Shown piece after piece: positions 5,484 to 12,341 of a stretch of 12,549 nucleotides of DNA. Every line of letters begins with the position of its first letter. Positions within the stretch are counted from its first letter, which is position 1. The notes under the pieces are model-generated. The model worked only from the letters and a program-made list of their open reading frames with translations, ran no database searches and was not told where the DNA came from. Both the position numbers and the translations under genes were made by a program. The stretch is from contig JAFLUR010000032.1 of assembly GCA_022508725.1 (NCBI GenBank), positions 1 through 12,549 on the forward strand, written 5' to 3'. This stretch comes from Oscillospiraceae bacterium. Lineage in GTDB: Bacteria; Bacillota; Clostridia; UBA1381.

Positions 5484-8400
5484 ATGAAAATATATGATAC
5501 AACAACGGAAAATATGATAAATCCCATAGGTACGGACTGTGAAAATCCGCGCTTCGGTTGGAAGATAAAAAGCGGCAAAAACGGTATTTTTCAGCATTCA
5601 TACAATATCATTGTTTCGGATGATGAGGATTTTAAAAATATCATATGGGAAAGCGGCGATATTATATCCGGTTTCACAAATGCCGTATATGCCGGTCCCT
5701 CGCTTTCTCCGTCAAAGCGATTTTATTGGCGTGTTTCGATTCGGGACAACACCGGCACGGTGACGGTCGGAGATACTTCATATTTCGAGACCGGACTTAT
5801 GGGTAAGGACAGGTCGGTATGGAGCGGCGCAAAACCCATAGGTTCGCCGCAAAAAACAATAAACACCGACTCTCTTACCGAATTTTCCTTTTCCGCCGAT
5901 TTTCGCGTGATTTCGGGAAGCGCCGGATTTGTCATATGCGGACGGGATAAGGATAATTACATATCGGTCGATACGGATATCGAAAACGGTGTCGTAAAGG
6001 TTTTTGATTTTGCGGATAACGCATGGGATGACGCGGTCCCATCGGTCAATACTCTCGGCAATGCCTGCGGCTTTCCGGTCAAAGAGTATCTCCGCGACGG
6101 TTGGAATCATGCGGAGATCACCGTCATAAAGGATAAAATGATATTGAAAATAAATTCCCGGACGGTCATCTCGGATAATCTCATTCCACCAAATCCGCCC
6201 AATAAGCCGCGCAGGCAGTGTATGCTTTCGGTCGGCTTAAAGGCGGAGCACGCGGAATTTAAAAATATAGAAATAAAAAACGCCGCGTCGGGAGAAATAT
6301 ATCAGAGCAGTATTCTCAAAGATCCGCGGTATTCGGTACTCGGCGCACTCGGAAGCACGGACGGCGGCATAATAACCGTAAGGAACGAATTAAGACTTAT
6401 AAATCCCGTTCCGGCTGTTAATCTGCGAAAGATATTCAACGTCCGAGAGGGCGTAAAATCGGCAAGACTTTACTGCTCAGCAATGGGATTTTACGATGTG
6501 TACATAAACGGTGCAAAAATAAACTCATCCTTTTACAATCCCGGCTTTACCGATTACAGAAAACGCATATATTATCAAGTCTATGATATAACCGATCGCA
6601 TAAATGCCGGCAAAAATGTGATAAGCGCCGTTGTCGGAAAGGGGTATTACACGGGATATCTCGGGTATAATGAATTTCCGATGATCTACGGAAAGCAAAA
6701 CACATTTCTCGCAAAGCAGGTTATTACATATAACGACGGTTCGACGGATATTACGGTAAGCGATAAGCATTGGCGGTTTACCGATAAGGGACCCGTTATG
6801 AATGCGGATTATCTTCAGGGAGAGGACTATGACGCGCGTCTTGAGTACGATCCGTTCGATGAGTCCGATCTCAGATGGGGTCCCTGCGGAGAATATGATT
6901 TTCCCGAATATGCCGCGCCCACAAACGGAGTCCTCGAAAATATCCCTTTCGAGCTTGAGGCGGACAAATACCCAAAAGCGGAAATTTTTAAAATATTACC
7001 GTCGGTCATGATTTCGGAAAATCCCAAAGGGCATTTCATTTTCGATTTTGGTCGGAACATGGTCGGAACGGTGCGTCTTTGCGCTCATGCCGCAAACGGC
7101 ACATCGATAAAACTGCGCTACGGAGAAATGCTCTGCGACCCCGGCAGACTGTATACCGCAAATCTGCGAAATGCCGCAAATACCGATACATATACATTCA
7201 AGGGCGGCGCGCCGGAAACATTTATTCCGTCATTGACCTCGCACGGGTTTCGATATGCCGAAATAAGCGGAAACGGATTTACCCTTTCACGGGACGATTT
7301 TGACAAAATGAATATAACCTGCGATGGACTTGTTATAACCGATACACCCGAAGTTACGGGATATTTTGAATGTTCCAACGATGATATAAACAAGCTCGGA
7401 AGCAATATCGAATGGGGGCAGAGAGGAAATTCGCTGCTTGTATTTACCGACTGCCCGCAGCGAAACGAGCGCATGGGATGGACGGGCGACGCGCAGGTTT
7501 TCGCCGGGACCGCGGCGTATAATATGAATGTAAAGGCATTTATGAATAAATGGCTTGCCGATGTGCGTGACGCACAGCTGCTTTATAACCGCCGCGGAGC
7601 CGTTCCCGATACCGCGCCGCTCGGCGGTGACAACAGACCCATGGGCGGATGCGGCGGCTGGGGGGACGCGGCGGTGATCGTTCCGTGGAAAATGTACTGC
7701 GCATACGGAGATGAGACTATACTTCGCGACAACTATGACATGATGAAAAAATGGGTCGAATATCAGGCTCTCCCCGAAAGACGAAACAACGGCATACGCA
7801 CGGTTGACGGGAAAGAAGTTCCGGAAAAATCCGACCTGTCCTCTCTTGCGTTTATACAAGTCCAACAATCAAGAGGCGATCATCTTGCATATGACGAATC
7901 CACACCCTTTATACTTTCGGCAACAGCTTATGCCGCCCACAGCGCATATCTCCTTTCCCGAACAGCCGGTATTCTCGGATTTAAGGAGGACGAACAAAAA
8001 TACAAGGAGCGTTTTGAAAATATAAAAAATGCATTCGGGCAAGCGTGGGTCACGGAGGACGGAACGATAGCTTATTGGGGAGAAATGAGCAAGTCGGTTC
8101 CCGATTTGAAAGGAAATATCATAAATCGCACATATTATTCCGAAAAAAGCGAAAACGGTGCGCGTCCGTCTCAGACAGCCTATGCGCTTGCGATAGATTT
8201 CGGACTTATTCCCGATGAAAAGCTTGACGGAGCAAAGAGGGGCTTTGAGCGTTCGATCGATGATACGGGCAAAAGACCGTCAACAGGCTTTTTGGGTATA
8301 TCGCACATTATGCCGGCGCTTACAAAGACGGGTCTTACCGAAACGGCGTTTGAGCTTTTGGAGCAAACCGAATATCCCGGATGGCTTTACAGTGTGAAAA

Positions 8401-8852
8401 ACGGCGCTACCACAATATGGGAGCGATGGAACTCGTATATTTCGGAGAGCAAAACATTCGCAAACGCGCTTATGAATTCATTCAATCATTACTCCTACGG
8501 AGCGGTCGGGGAATGGATGTTCGGCTGTATACTCGGAATAAACACAAGCAGTGAAAAGAACGAGGCGGGATATAAAAAAATCATACTTAAACCGACTTTC
8601 GGGGGAACACTTACATACGCGCGCGGAAAATACGAAAGCGCCTCCGGTGAAATAGTATCGGAATGGCGCAGGGAAAACGGAAAATTTGTTTACAGCTGCA
8701 CCGTTCCGTCAAACACATACGCCGTCATATACGTTCCCTCCGATAAAAATGTCAAATGCTGCGGCGGCGAGCCGATATTGCTTGGCATCGATAACGGCAG
8801 AACGGTCTTTAAAGCGCACGGCGGTAAATATATGTTTACGGCGGATCTATGA
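5484..8852 (+). CDS. Alpha-L-rhamnosidase, glycoside hydrolase family 78
   Basis: This 1122-aa enzyme is expected to cleave terminal alpha-L-rhamnose from glycosides. Domains in order: an N-terminal fibronectin-like module with NPIGTDCENPRFGW (1 to about 106); an extra beta-rich region resembling a concanavalin-like sugar-binding fold (about 107-311); the GH78 N-terminal beta domains (about 312-500, containing MGFYDVYING); a second beta domain with FDFGRNMVG near 520; the (alpha/alpha)6 catalytic barrel (about 617-1000); and a C-terminal beta-sandwich. The GH78 signature DCPQRNERMGWTGD is at 656-669, with Glu662 as likely general acid, and ATTIWERW carries Glu980 as likely base. There is no signal peptide, so it should act in the cytoplasm on imported rhamnosides. 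GGGAG (5469-5473) is 10 nt before the ATG. No promoter is visible between the preceding terminator and the gene. Confidence 0.95.
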   Translation: MKIYDTTTENMINPIGTDCENPRFGWKIKSGKNGIFQHSYNIIVSDDEDFKNIIWESGDIISGFTNAVYAGPSLSPSKRFYWRVSIRDNTGTVTVGDTSYFETGLMGKDRSVWSGAKPIGSPQKTINTDSLTEFSFSADFRVISGSAGFVICGRDKDNYISVDTDIENGVVKVFDFADNAWDDAVPSVNTLGNACGFPVKEYLRDGWNHAEITVIKDKMILKINSRTVISDNLIPPNPPNKPRRQCMLSVGLKAEHAEFKNIEIKNAASGEIYQSSILKDPRYSVLGALGSTDGGIITVRNELRLINPVPAVNLRKIFNVREGVKSARLYCSAMGFYDVYINGAKINSSFYNPGFTDYRKRIYYQVYDITDRINAGKNVISAVVGKGYYTGYLGYNEFPMIYGKQNTFLAKQVITYNDGSTDITVSDKHWRFTDKGPVMNADYLQGEDYDARLEYDPFDESDLRWGPCGEYDFPEYAAPTNGVLENIPFELEADKYPKAEIFKILPSVMISENPKGHFIFDFGRNMVGTVRLCAHAANGTSIKLRYGEMLCDPGRLYTANLRNAANTDTYTFKGGAPETFIPSLTSHGFRYAEISGNGFTLSRDDFDKMNITCDGLVITDTPEVTGYFECSNDDINKLGSNIEWGQRGNSLLVFTDCPQRNERMGWTGDAQVFAGTAAYNMNVKAFMNKWLADVRDAQLLYNRRGAVPDTAPLGGDNRPMGGCGGWGDAAVIVPWKMYCAYGDETILRDNYDMMKKWVEYQALPERRNNGIRTVDGKEVPEKSDLSSLAFIQVQQSRGDHLAYDESTPFILSATAYAAHSAYLLSRTAGILGFKEDEQKYKERFENIKNAFGQAWVTEDGTIAYWGEMSKSVPDLKGNIINRTYYSEKSENGARPSQTAYALAIDFGLIPDEKLDGAKRGFERSIDDTGKRPSTGFLGISHIMPALTKTGLTETAFELLEQTEYPGWLYSVKNGATTIWERWNSYISESKTFANALMNSFNHYSYGAVGEWMFGCILGINTSSEKNEAGYKKIILKPTFGGTLTYARGKYESASGEIVSEWRRENGKFVYSCTVPSNTYAVIYVPSDKNVKCCGGEPILLGIDNGRTVFKAHGGKYMFTADL

Positions 8853-8866
8853 CGGCATCGATAACT

Positions 8867-8899
8867 GCGGGCGGGCATTAAAAAATCATGACCGTCCGC
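8867..8899 (+). terminator. Strong hairpin after the rhamnosidase gene, possible terminator
   Basis: The arms 8867-8878 and 8888-8899 pair at 11 of 12 positions (one G-T wobble, one G-A mismatch), beginning 15 nt after the stop codon. The following bases are A/T-rich but hold only a TTT, not a T-tract, so termination here is plausible yet not textbook; it could instead stabilise the mRNA 3' end. Confidence 0.5.
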
Positions 8900-8918
8900 A
8901 TAAATTTAAAAATAAATA

Positions 8919-8947
8919 TTGACAAATCAAATAAATTTGTGTATAAT
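8919..8947 (+). promoter_or_regulatory. Consensus sigma-A promoter of the tRNA gene
   Basis: TTGACA (8919-8924), exactly 17 bp, then TATAAT (8942-8947): a full consensus match at both hexamers, typical of stable-RNA genes. The start should lie near 8954, a few bases before the mature tRNA 5' end. Confidence 0.93.
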
Positions 8948-8961
8948 ACCAATATGAATAT

Positions 8962-9036
8962 GCCCTCATAGTTAAATGGATATAATAAGTCCCTCCTAAG
9001 GATTAGTTACAAGTTCGATTCTTGTTGGGGGTGCCA
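8962..9036 (+). tRNA. tRNA-Arg (anticodon CCU)
   Basis: The 75-nt sequence folds as a full cloverleaf. Acceptor arms are 8962-8968 with 9026-9032; D stem GTTA/TAAT; anticodon stem AGTCC/GGATT with loop CTCCTAA, giving anticodon CCT at 8995-8997; a four-base variable region; and T stem ACAAG/CTTGT with loop TTCGATT. The discriminator base is G (9033) and CCA is encoded. It reads AGG arginine codons, which are used in the neighbouring genes. The first acceptor pair is G1-U72, a wobble. The gene has its own promoter and terminator. Confidence 0.95.
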
Positions 9037-9038
9037 GA

Positions 9039-9065
9039 GGGGGAGAGAATTCTCCCCCGGTTTTT
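9039..9065 (+). terminator. Intrinsic terminator of the tRNA gene
   Basis: GGGGGAGA (9039-9046) and TCTCCCCC (9051-9058) form a perfect 8-bp stem with loop GAAT, followed by GG and five T residues (9061-9065). It starts two bases after the tRNA CCA end. Confidence 0.92.
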
Positions 9066-9066
9066 A

Positions 9067-9088
9067 AATGCCGTTTGTCCGCGGCATT
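9067..9088 (+). promoter_or_regulatory. trpE leader stem-loop, upstream of the triplet repeats
   Basis: AATGCCG (9067-9073) pairs with CGGCATT (9082-9088) around an 8-nt loop. It sits directly before the triplet array. In Bacillus subtilis the trp leader also begins with a 5' stem-loop that contacts TRAP ahead of the triplets, so the arrangement is alike. The stem is visible; its role is inferred. Confidence 0.5.
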
Positions 9089-9096
9089 GTTTGGTT

Positions 9097-9134
9097 TAGT
9101 TGAGTTTAGTTTAGTTTAGTTGAGATAAGACGAG
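9097..9134 (+). promoter_or_regulatory. Candidate TRAP-binding site in the trpE leader
   Basis: Eight NAG triplets occur at an exact 5-nt period: UAG at 9097, 9107, 9112 and 9117; GAG at 9102, 9122 and 9132; AAG at 9127. The in-phase triplets before (UGG at 9092) are near matches. TRAP, a ring of 11 identical subunits loaded with tryptophan, is known to bind runs of (G/U)AG separated by two or three bases in trp leader RNAs. Spacing, triplet identity and position about 95 nt upstream of the trpE start codon all fit. Bound TRAP would be expected to reduce trpEG expression when tryptophan is plentiful. The array is shorter than the usual 9 to 11 triplets, and chance expansion of a 5-nt simple repeat is the main alternative. 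Confidence 0.65.
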
Positions 9135-9154
9135 CAAATAATTTTAATAATTAT

Positions 9155-9185
9155 ACGTCCCGAACGGACCTAATATATCGGGCGT
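9155..9185 (+). promoter_or_regulatory. Second trpE leader hairpin with alternative pairing
   Basis: ACG-CCCGA (9155-9163, with a bulged T at 9158) pairs with TCGGGCGT (9178-9185). A mutually exclusive smaller stem, GTCC (9157-9160) with GGAC (9166-9169), uses the same left arm. The region sits between the triplet array and the trpE ribosome site (AAGGAGG, 9212-9218). The sequence after it is U-rich but not a clean T-tract, so attenuator and translational switch both remain possible. Confidence 0.4.
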
Positions 9186-9227
9186 GGATATTTGTGTGTC
9201 TTTTCGTAATGAAGGAGGCATTTTTTT

Positions 9228-10700
9228 ATGTTTTACCCGAGTATTGATGAAGTAAAAAAATTGGCGGAGGATTATAATATAATCCCGGTCACGATGGAAT
9301 GTTACGCCGATATGGATACGCCCATAAGCGTATTCAGCCGTATGCAGACCCAAAATGCGTGTTATCTTCTTGAAAGTATCGGCGACAGCCAAAATACGTC
9401 AAGATATTCCTTTATAGGAAGAAACCCGTTTCTTACATTCAAAAGCACAGGCAGCGATATAACGGTTTCGGATTATACGGGCAGATCGGAAAGCTATACC
9501 GCGTCGCCCATAAAAGAGCTTGAAAAGCTGATAAACAAATACAAGGCTCCCAAATTAAGCGGTATTCCGCCGTTTAACGGAGGCGCCGTCGGATATTTCG
9601 CATACGATATAATCCGTGAATACGAATATCTTCCGAATATACCCGAGGATGATCTGAATATTCCCGATATGCATTTTATGTTCACCGATGAAATTATTGC
9701 GTTCGACCATAAAAAGCAGAAAATCATCATCATCGTAAATATGCACACAGGCGGAGATATAAATTCCCGGTACGATAAAACCGTTTCGCGAATTATGGAT
9801 ATACGCGCCGAGCTTATGGATATGAGCAGAATTCCCAAAAAGGAAAATGTCGATTTTAGGACGGAAAATAAGCTCGAGTCGAATATGACAAAGGAAGAAT
9901 TTTGCAAAAATGTCGAGATCGCAAAGGAGTATATCAAAAACGGCGATATTTTTCAAGTCGTTCTTTCACAGCGGTTTTCGGTTGAAACAAACGTAAGCCC
10001 ATTCAGCACATACCGCGCGCTCCGACTTATAAATCCGTCGCCTTATATGTATTATCTCAAATTCGACGAATATCAAATAGTGGGAGCGTCGCCCGAAATG
10101 CTTGTGAGAGTCGAAAATTCGATCGTCCGGACGGGTCCCATAGCCGGCACGCGTCCGAGAGGCAAAACGCTTGAAGAGGATATTGCTCTTGAAAAGGAGC
10201 TGCTTGCCGATAAAAAAGAAATCGCGGAACACACAATGCTTGTTGATTTGGGCAGAAACGATATAGGCAGAGTGAGCGAATTCGGAAGCGTCAAGGTCAC
10301 GCGTTTTAAGCATATAGAAAGATTTTCCCATGTTATGCATATCGTTTCGGACGTTGAGGGCAAAATGCGCAGCGATAAATCCGTTTTTGATGCGCTCGGT
10401 TCAACCCTGCCCGCCGGAACATTGTCGGGCGCACCGAAAATACGCGCTATGGAAATCATAGATGAGCTTGAAAAAACAAAACGCAGCACATACGGCGGAG
10501 CTATAGGCTATATCAGCTTTAACGGAAATTTTGACAGCTGCATAACCATAAGGACCGCTCTGTTTAAGGATAAAAAGGCGTATATTCAGGCAGGCGGCGG
10601 AATAGTATATGACAGCGTACCCGAAAAGGAATACATGGAATCGAAAAATAAGGCAAAAGCCGTTCTGCGCGCAATAGAAGAAGGCGCAAACATTATATAA
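9228..10700 (+). CDS. trpE: Anthranilate synthase component I
   Basis: The 490-aa TrpE converts chorismate, with ammonia delivered by TrpG, to anthranilate and pyruvate in the cytosol, the first step of tryptophan synthesis. The N-terminal half has the LLES motif (47-50) associated with tryptophan feedback binding. The chorismate-binding half shows PIAGTRPRG (304-312), EHTMLVDLGRND (334-345), GTLSGAPKIRAMEI (397-410), GGAIGY (423-428) and GGGIVYDS with PEKEY toward the end. The Ala in PIAGT marks anthranilate synthase; aminodeoxychorismate synthase (PabB) usually has Lys there. AAGGAGG (9212-9218) lies 9 nt before the ATG. trpG follows after 12 nt in the same unit. The leader carries a TRAP-like triplet array. 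I could not find a convincing promoter between the tRNA terminator and the array. Confidence 0.97.
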   Translation: MFYPSIDEVKKLAEDYNIIPVTMECYADMDTPISVFSRMQTQNACYLLESIGDSQNTSRYSFIGRNPFLTFKSTGSDITVSDYTGRSESYTASPIKELEKLINKYKAPKLSGIPPFNGGAVGYFAYDIIREYEYLPNIPEDDLNIPDMHFMFTDEIIAFDHKKQKIIIIVNMHTGGDINSRYDKTVSRIMDIRAELMDMSRIPKKENVDFRTENKLESNMTKEEFCKNVEIAKEYIKNGDIFQVVLSQRFSVETNVSPFSTYRALRLINPSPYMYYLKFDEYQIVGASPEMLVRVENSIVRTGPIAGTRPRGKTLEEDIALEKELLADKKEIAEHTMLVDLGRNDIGRVSEFGSVKVTRFKHIERFSHVMHIVSDVEGKMRSDKSVFDALGSTLPAGTLSGAPKIRAMEIIDELEKTKRSTYGGAIGYISFNGNFDSCITIRTALFKDKKAYIQAGGGIVYDSVPEKEYMESKNKAKAVLRAIEEGANII

Positions 10701-10712
10701 GGGGGCGCGGAT

Positions 10713-11276
10713 ATGATTATAATGATAGATAACTATGATTCTTTCACATATAACCTGTATCAGTATCTCGGCAGTATAAATCCGGATATCGAGGTGTACA
10801 GAAACGACAAAATAACTGCCGATGAGGTTATTTCAAAAAATCCGTCGCATATCGTTCTTTCTCCCGGTCCGGGATTTCCGTCATCCGCGGGAATATGCAT
10901 TGATTTGATACAAAAGAACACAAACATTCCGCTTATGGGGGTGTGTCTGGGGCATCAGGCGATAGGCGAGGCGTTCGGCGCAAAAATTATTCACGCGCCG
11001 CATATTATGCACGGAAAATATGATAATATAAGTATAACTTCCGACTGCCCCCTGTTTAAAAATCTTTCCGAAAATCCGGTTATCGGACGTTACCATTCTC
11101 TTGTGATAGACCCCGAAACTCTTCCCGACTGCCTTAAAGTAACGGCAAAAAGCCCGGACGGCTGTATACAGGGAGTTCGTCATACCGAAAGACCGGTTTT
11201 CGGCATACAGTTCCATCCGGAGTCGGTGCTTACCCCCGACGGCATGACTGTAATAAAAAATTTTCTCGATATGTAA
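10713..11276 (+). CDS. trpG: Anthranilate synthase component II, glutamine amidotransferase
   Basis: The 187-aa class I glutamine amidotransferase releases ammonia from glutamine for TrpE. It begins with MIIMIDNYDSFTYN, typical for TrpG/PabA, and carries the oxyanion motif SPGPGFP (50-56), the nucleophile Cys78 in GVCLGHQ (76-82), and the His168/Glu170 pair in QFHPES (166-171). Full family length, no breaks. The ATG is 12 nt after the trpE stop; the ribosome site is a G run (10701-10705) rather than a classic AGGAGG, so coupling to trpE translation is likely. Because TrpG and PabA are close, it may also serve a PabB encoded elsewhere, as the shared subunit does in Bacillus. No further trp genes follow. 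Confidence 0.95.
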   Translation: MIIMIDNYDSFTYNLYQYLGSINPDIEVYRNDKITADEVISKNPSHIVLSPGPGFPSSAGICIDLIQKNTNIPLMGVCLGHQAIGEAFGAKIIHAPHIMHGKYDNISITSDCPLFKNLSENPVIGRYHSLVIDPETLPDCLKVTAKSPDGCIQGVRHTERPVFGIQFHPESVLTPDGMTVIKNFLDM

Positions 11277-11405
11277 GGAACCGGATAAATCACAAAAAAT
11301 AATGCGGTTGCAGCCGGGAGAAAAACCGGTGCGAACGTATAGGCGTTTTGCGCTGAGGAATAAGTATTTTTTCTGAATTATTTGTTGATTTGAACCGGTG
11401 TTTCC
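11277..11405 (+). repeat. Imperfect long inverted repeat between trpG and yihY
   Basis: The arms 11277-11303 and 11377-11405 can pair through GGAA with TTCC, CCGG with CCGG, AAATCA with TGATTT, CAA with TTG and ATAAT with ATTAT, about 22 pairs in broken segments. The 73-nt interior has a CCGG/CCGG hairpin and a GCGAACG/CGTTTTGC stem with one bulge. ACCGG occurs three times. The left arm starts directly after the trpG stop, and the right arm ends about 10 nt before the yihY ribosome site. I see no gene and no clear promoter here. It may be a trpG 3' structure, a yihY leader, or chance pairing in A/T-rich DNA. Confidence 0.4.
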
Positions 11406-11427
11406 GTAATATTTAAGAGGTATTGTG

Positions 11428-12315
11428 ATGAAGATTATTTTAAACGTGTTCAAATTTATACGAGATTTTACAAAAAGACTGAGCGCGGACGATGTCGGCG
11501 CTCTTTCGGCGCAGGCGGCTTTTTTTCTTATACTCTCGTTTTTCCCGTTTGTCATGCTCCTTATCCCGCTTATCAAATATCTCCCTTTCGCCTCCGGATT
11601 TACGTTTGACTTCTCCCATACCGTTATGCCGGCGGAAATAAGAAATCTTCTCAATATATTTATTGACGAGATATACGCAAAACCGTCTATGAAATTTATT
11701 TCACTGACCGCGGCGGCGGTTCTGTGGATCGCATCGGGCGGCATAACCGCACTTATGAACGGCTTCAACAAGATAAACAGAATAGAGGAAACAAGAAATT
11801 ATGCGGCTCTGCGGTTTATGGCAATAATATACACCGTATTGTTTGTGCTTATCATAGTCGCCATGGTTACGGTATTTCTGTTCGGAAATCTGATTTACCA
11901 ATACATCTCGAACCTTATCCCGGCTCTTGAAAATACGGCATATATAGTCATATGCGGACGCACTCTCGCCGGAATACTCATCCTTTCGCTTTTATTCTGG
12001 CTTTTCTACTGCTTTCTGCCGAACCGAAGATGCAGACTTATTTCGGCGGTGCCGGGCAGCTTTATAAGCGCATTGTCGTGGGTGGGATTTTCATACGTCT
12101 ATTCATTTTATATAGACCGTATAAGCAATTACCCGTATATATACGGAAGTCTGTCTGCGGTGGTATTCCTTATGTTCTGGCTTTATATATGTATGTATAT
12201 CATTTTTATCGGAGAAGAGATAAATATTCTTTTAAGAGAAAGGAAAAATCGGGAAATGAGTAAAATTAAAAATCAACAGTATAATCGAAAACAAAAGCAA
12301 AACGGACGGATATAA
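11428..12315 (+). CDS. YihY/BrkB-family integral membrane protein
   Basis: The 295-aa protein has about six membrane segments (near residues 26-50, 90-112, 130-158, 170-197, 208-230 and 240-262) and the family landmarks LSAQAAFFLILSFFP near the N-terminus, the W-A-SGGITALMNGFNKI region, LPNRR between segments four and five, and YGSLSAVVFLMFWLY followed by GEEIN. The family was once called ribonuclease BN by mistake and includes BrkB; its molecular role is not established, although transport has been proposed. The C-terminus is a charged Lys/Asn/Gln tail in the cytoplasm. AAGAGG (11415-11420) is 7 nt before ATG 11428; a GTG at 11425 is in frame but closer than ideal. The last codons lie inside the terminator. 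Confidence 0.92.
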   Translation: MKIILNVFKFIRDFTKRLSADDVGALSAQAAFFLILSFFPFVMLLIPLIKYLPFASGFTFDFSHTVMPAEIRNLLNIFIDEIYAKPSMKFISLTAAAVLWIASGGITALMNGFNKINRIEETRNYAALRFMAIIYTVLFVLIIVAMVTVFLFGNLIYQYISNLIPALENTAYIVICGRTLAGILILSLLFWLFYCFLPNRRCRLISAVPGSFISALSWVGFSYVYSFYIDRISNYPYIYGSLSAVVFLMFWLYICMYIIFIGEEINILLRERKNREMSKIKNQQYNRKQKQNGRI

Positions 12316-12333
12316 AAACCGTCCGCTTTTTTT
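12303..12333. terminator. Bidirectional terminator overlapping the yihY stop codon
   Basis: CGGACGG (12303-12309) pairs with CCGTCCG (12319-12325), followed by C and seven T residues on the plus strand. The left arm encodes the last yihY residues and the TAA stop (12313-12315) is in the loop. On the minus strand the stem is followed by TTTTGCTTTTG, so it can also end the converging acetyltransferase transcript. Confidence 0.9.
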
Positions 12334-12341
12334 CGGTTAAT

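Noticed and set aside
9120..9148. TTGAGA-N17-TTTAAT as a trpE promoter
   Set aside because: The -35 lies inside the repeated pentamers and the -10 lacks the essential second-position A. A start there would also leave the array out of the RNA.
9066..9227. T-box riboswitch or tryptophan leader peptide in front of trpE
   Set aside because: I found no T-box sequence (GGTGGNACCGCG-like) and no short ORF with tandem TGG codons behind a ribosome site.
9228..10700. PabB (aminodeoxychorismate synthase) instead of TrpE
   Set aside because: The motif is PIAGTRPRG, with Ala where PabB has its characteristic Lys, and the LLES feedback motif is present.
11300..11400. Cobalamin or TPP riboswitch, suggested by ACCGGTGCGAAC and CTGAG fragments
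   Set aside because: The other required conserved boxes (GCCACTG for cobalamin; CTGAGA with the thi-box remainder for TPP) are missing and yihY is not a vitamin gene.
10881..11771. 296-codon open frame on the minus strand opposite trpG and yihY
   Set aside because: It is antisense to two clear genes, crosses their intergenic region, and has no family motif or ribosome site; it is a shadow frame.
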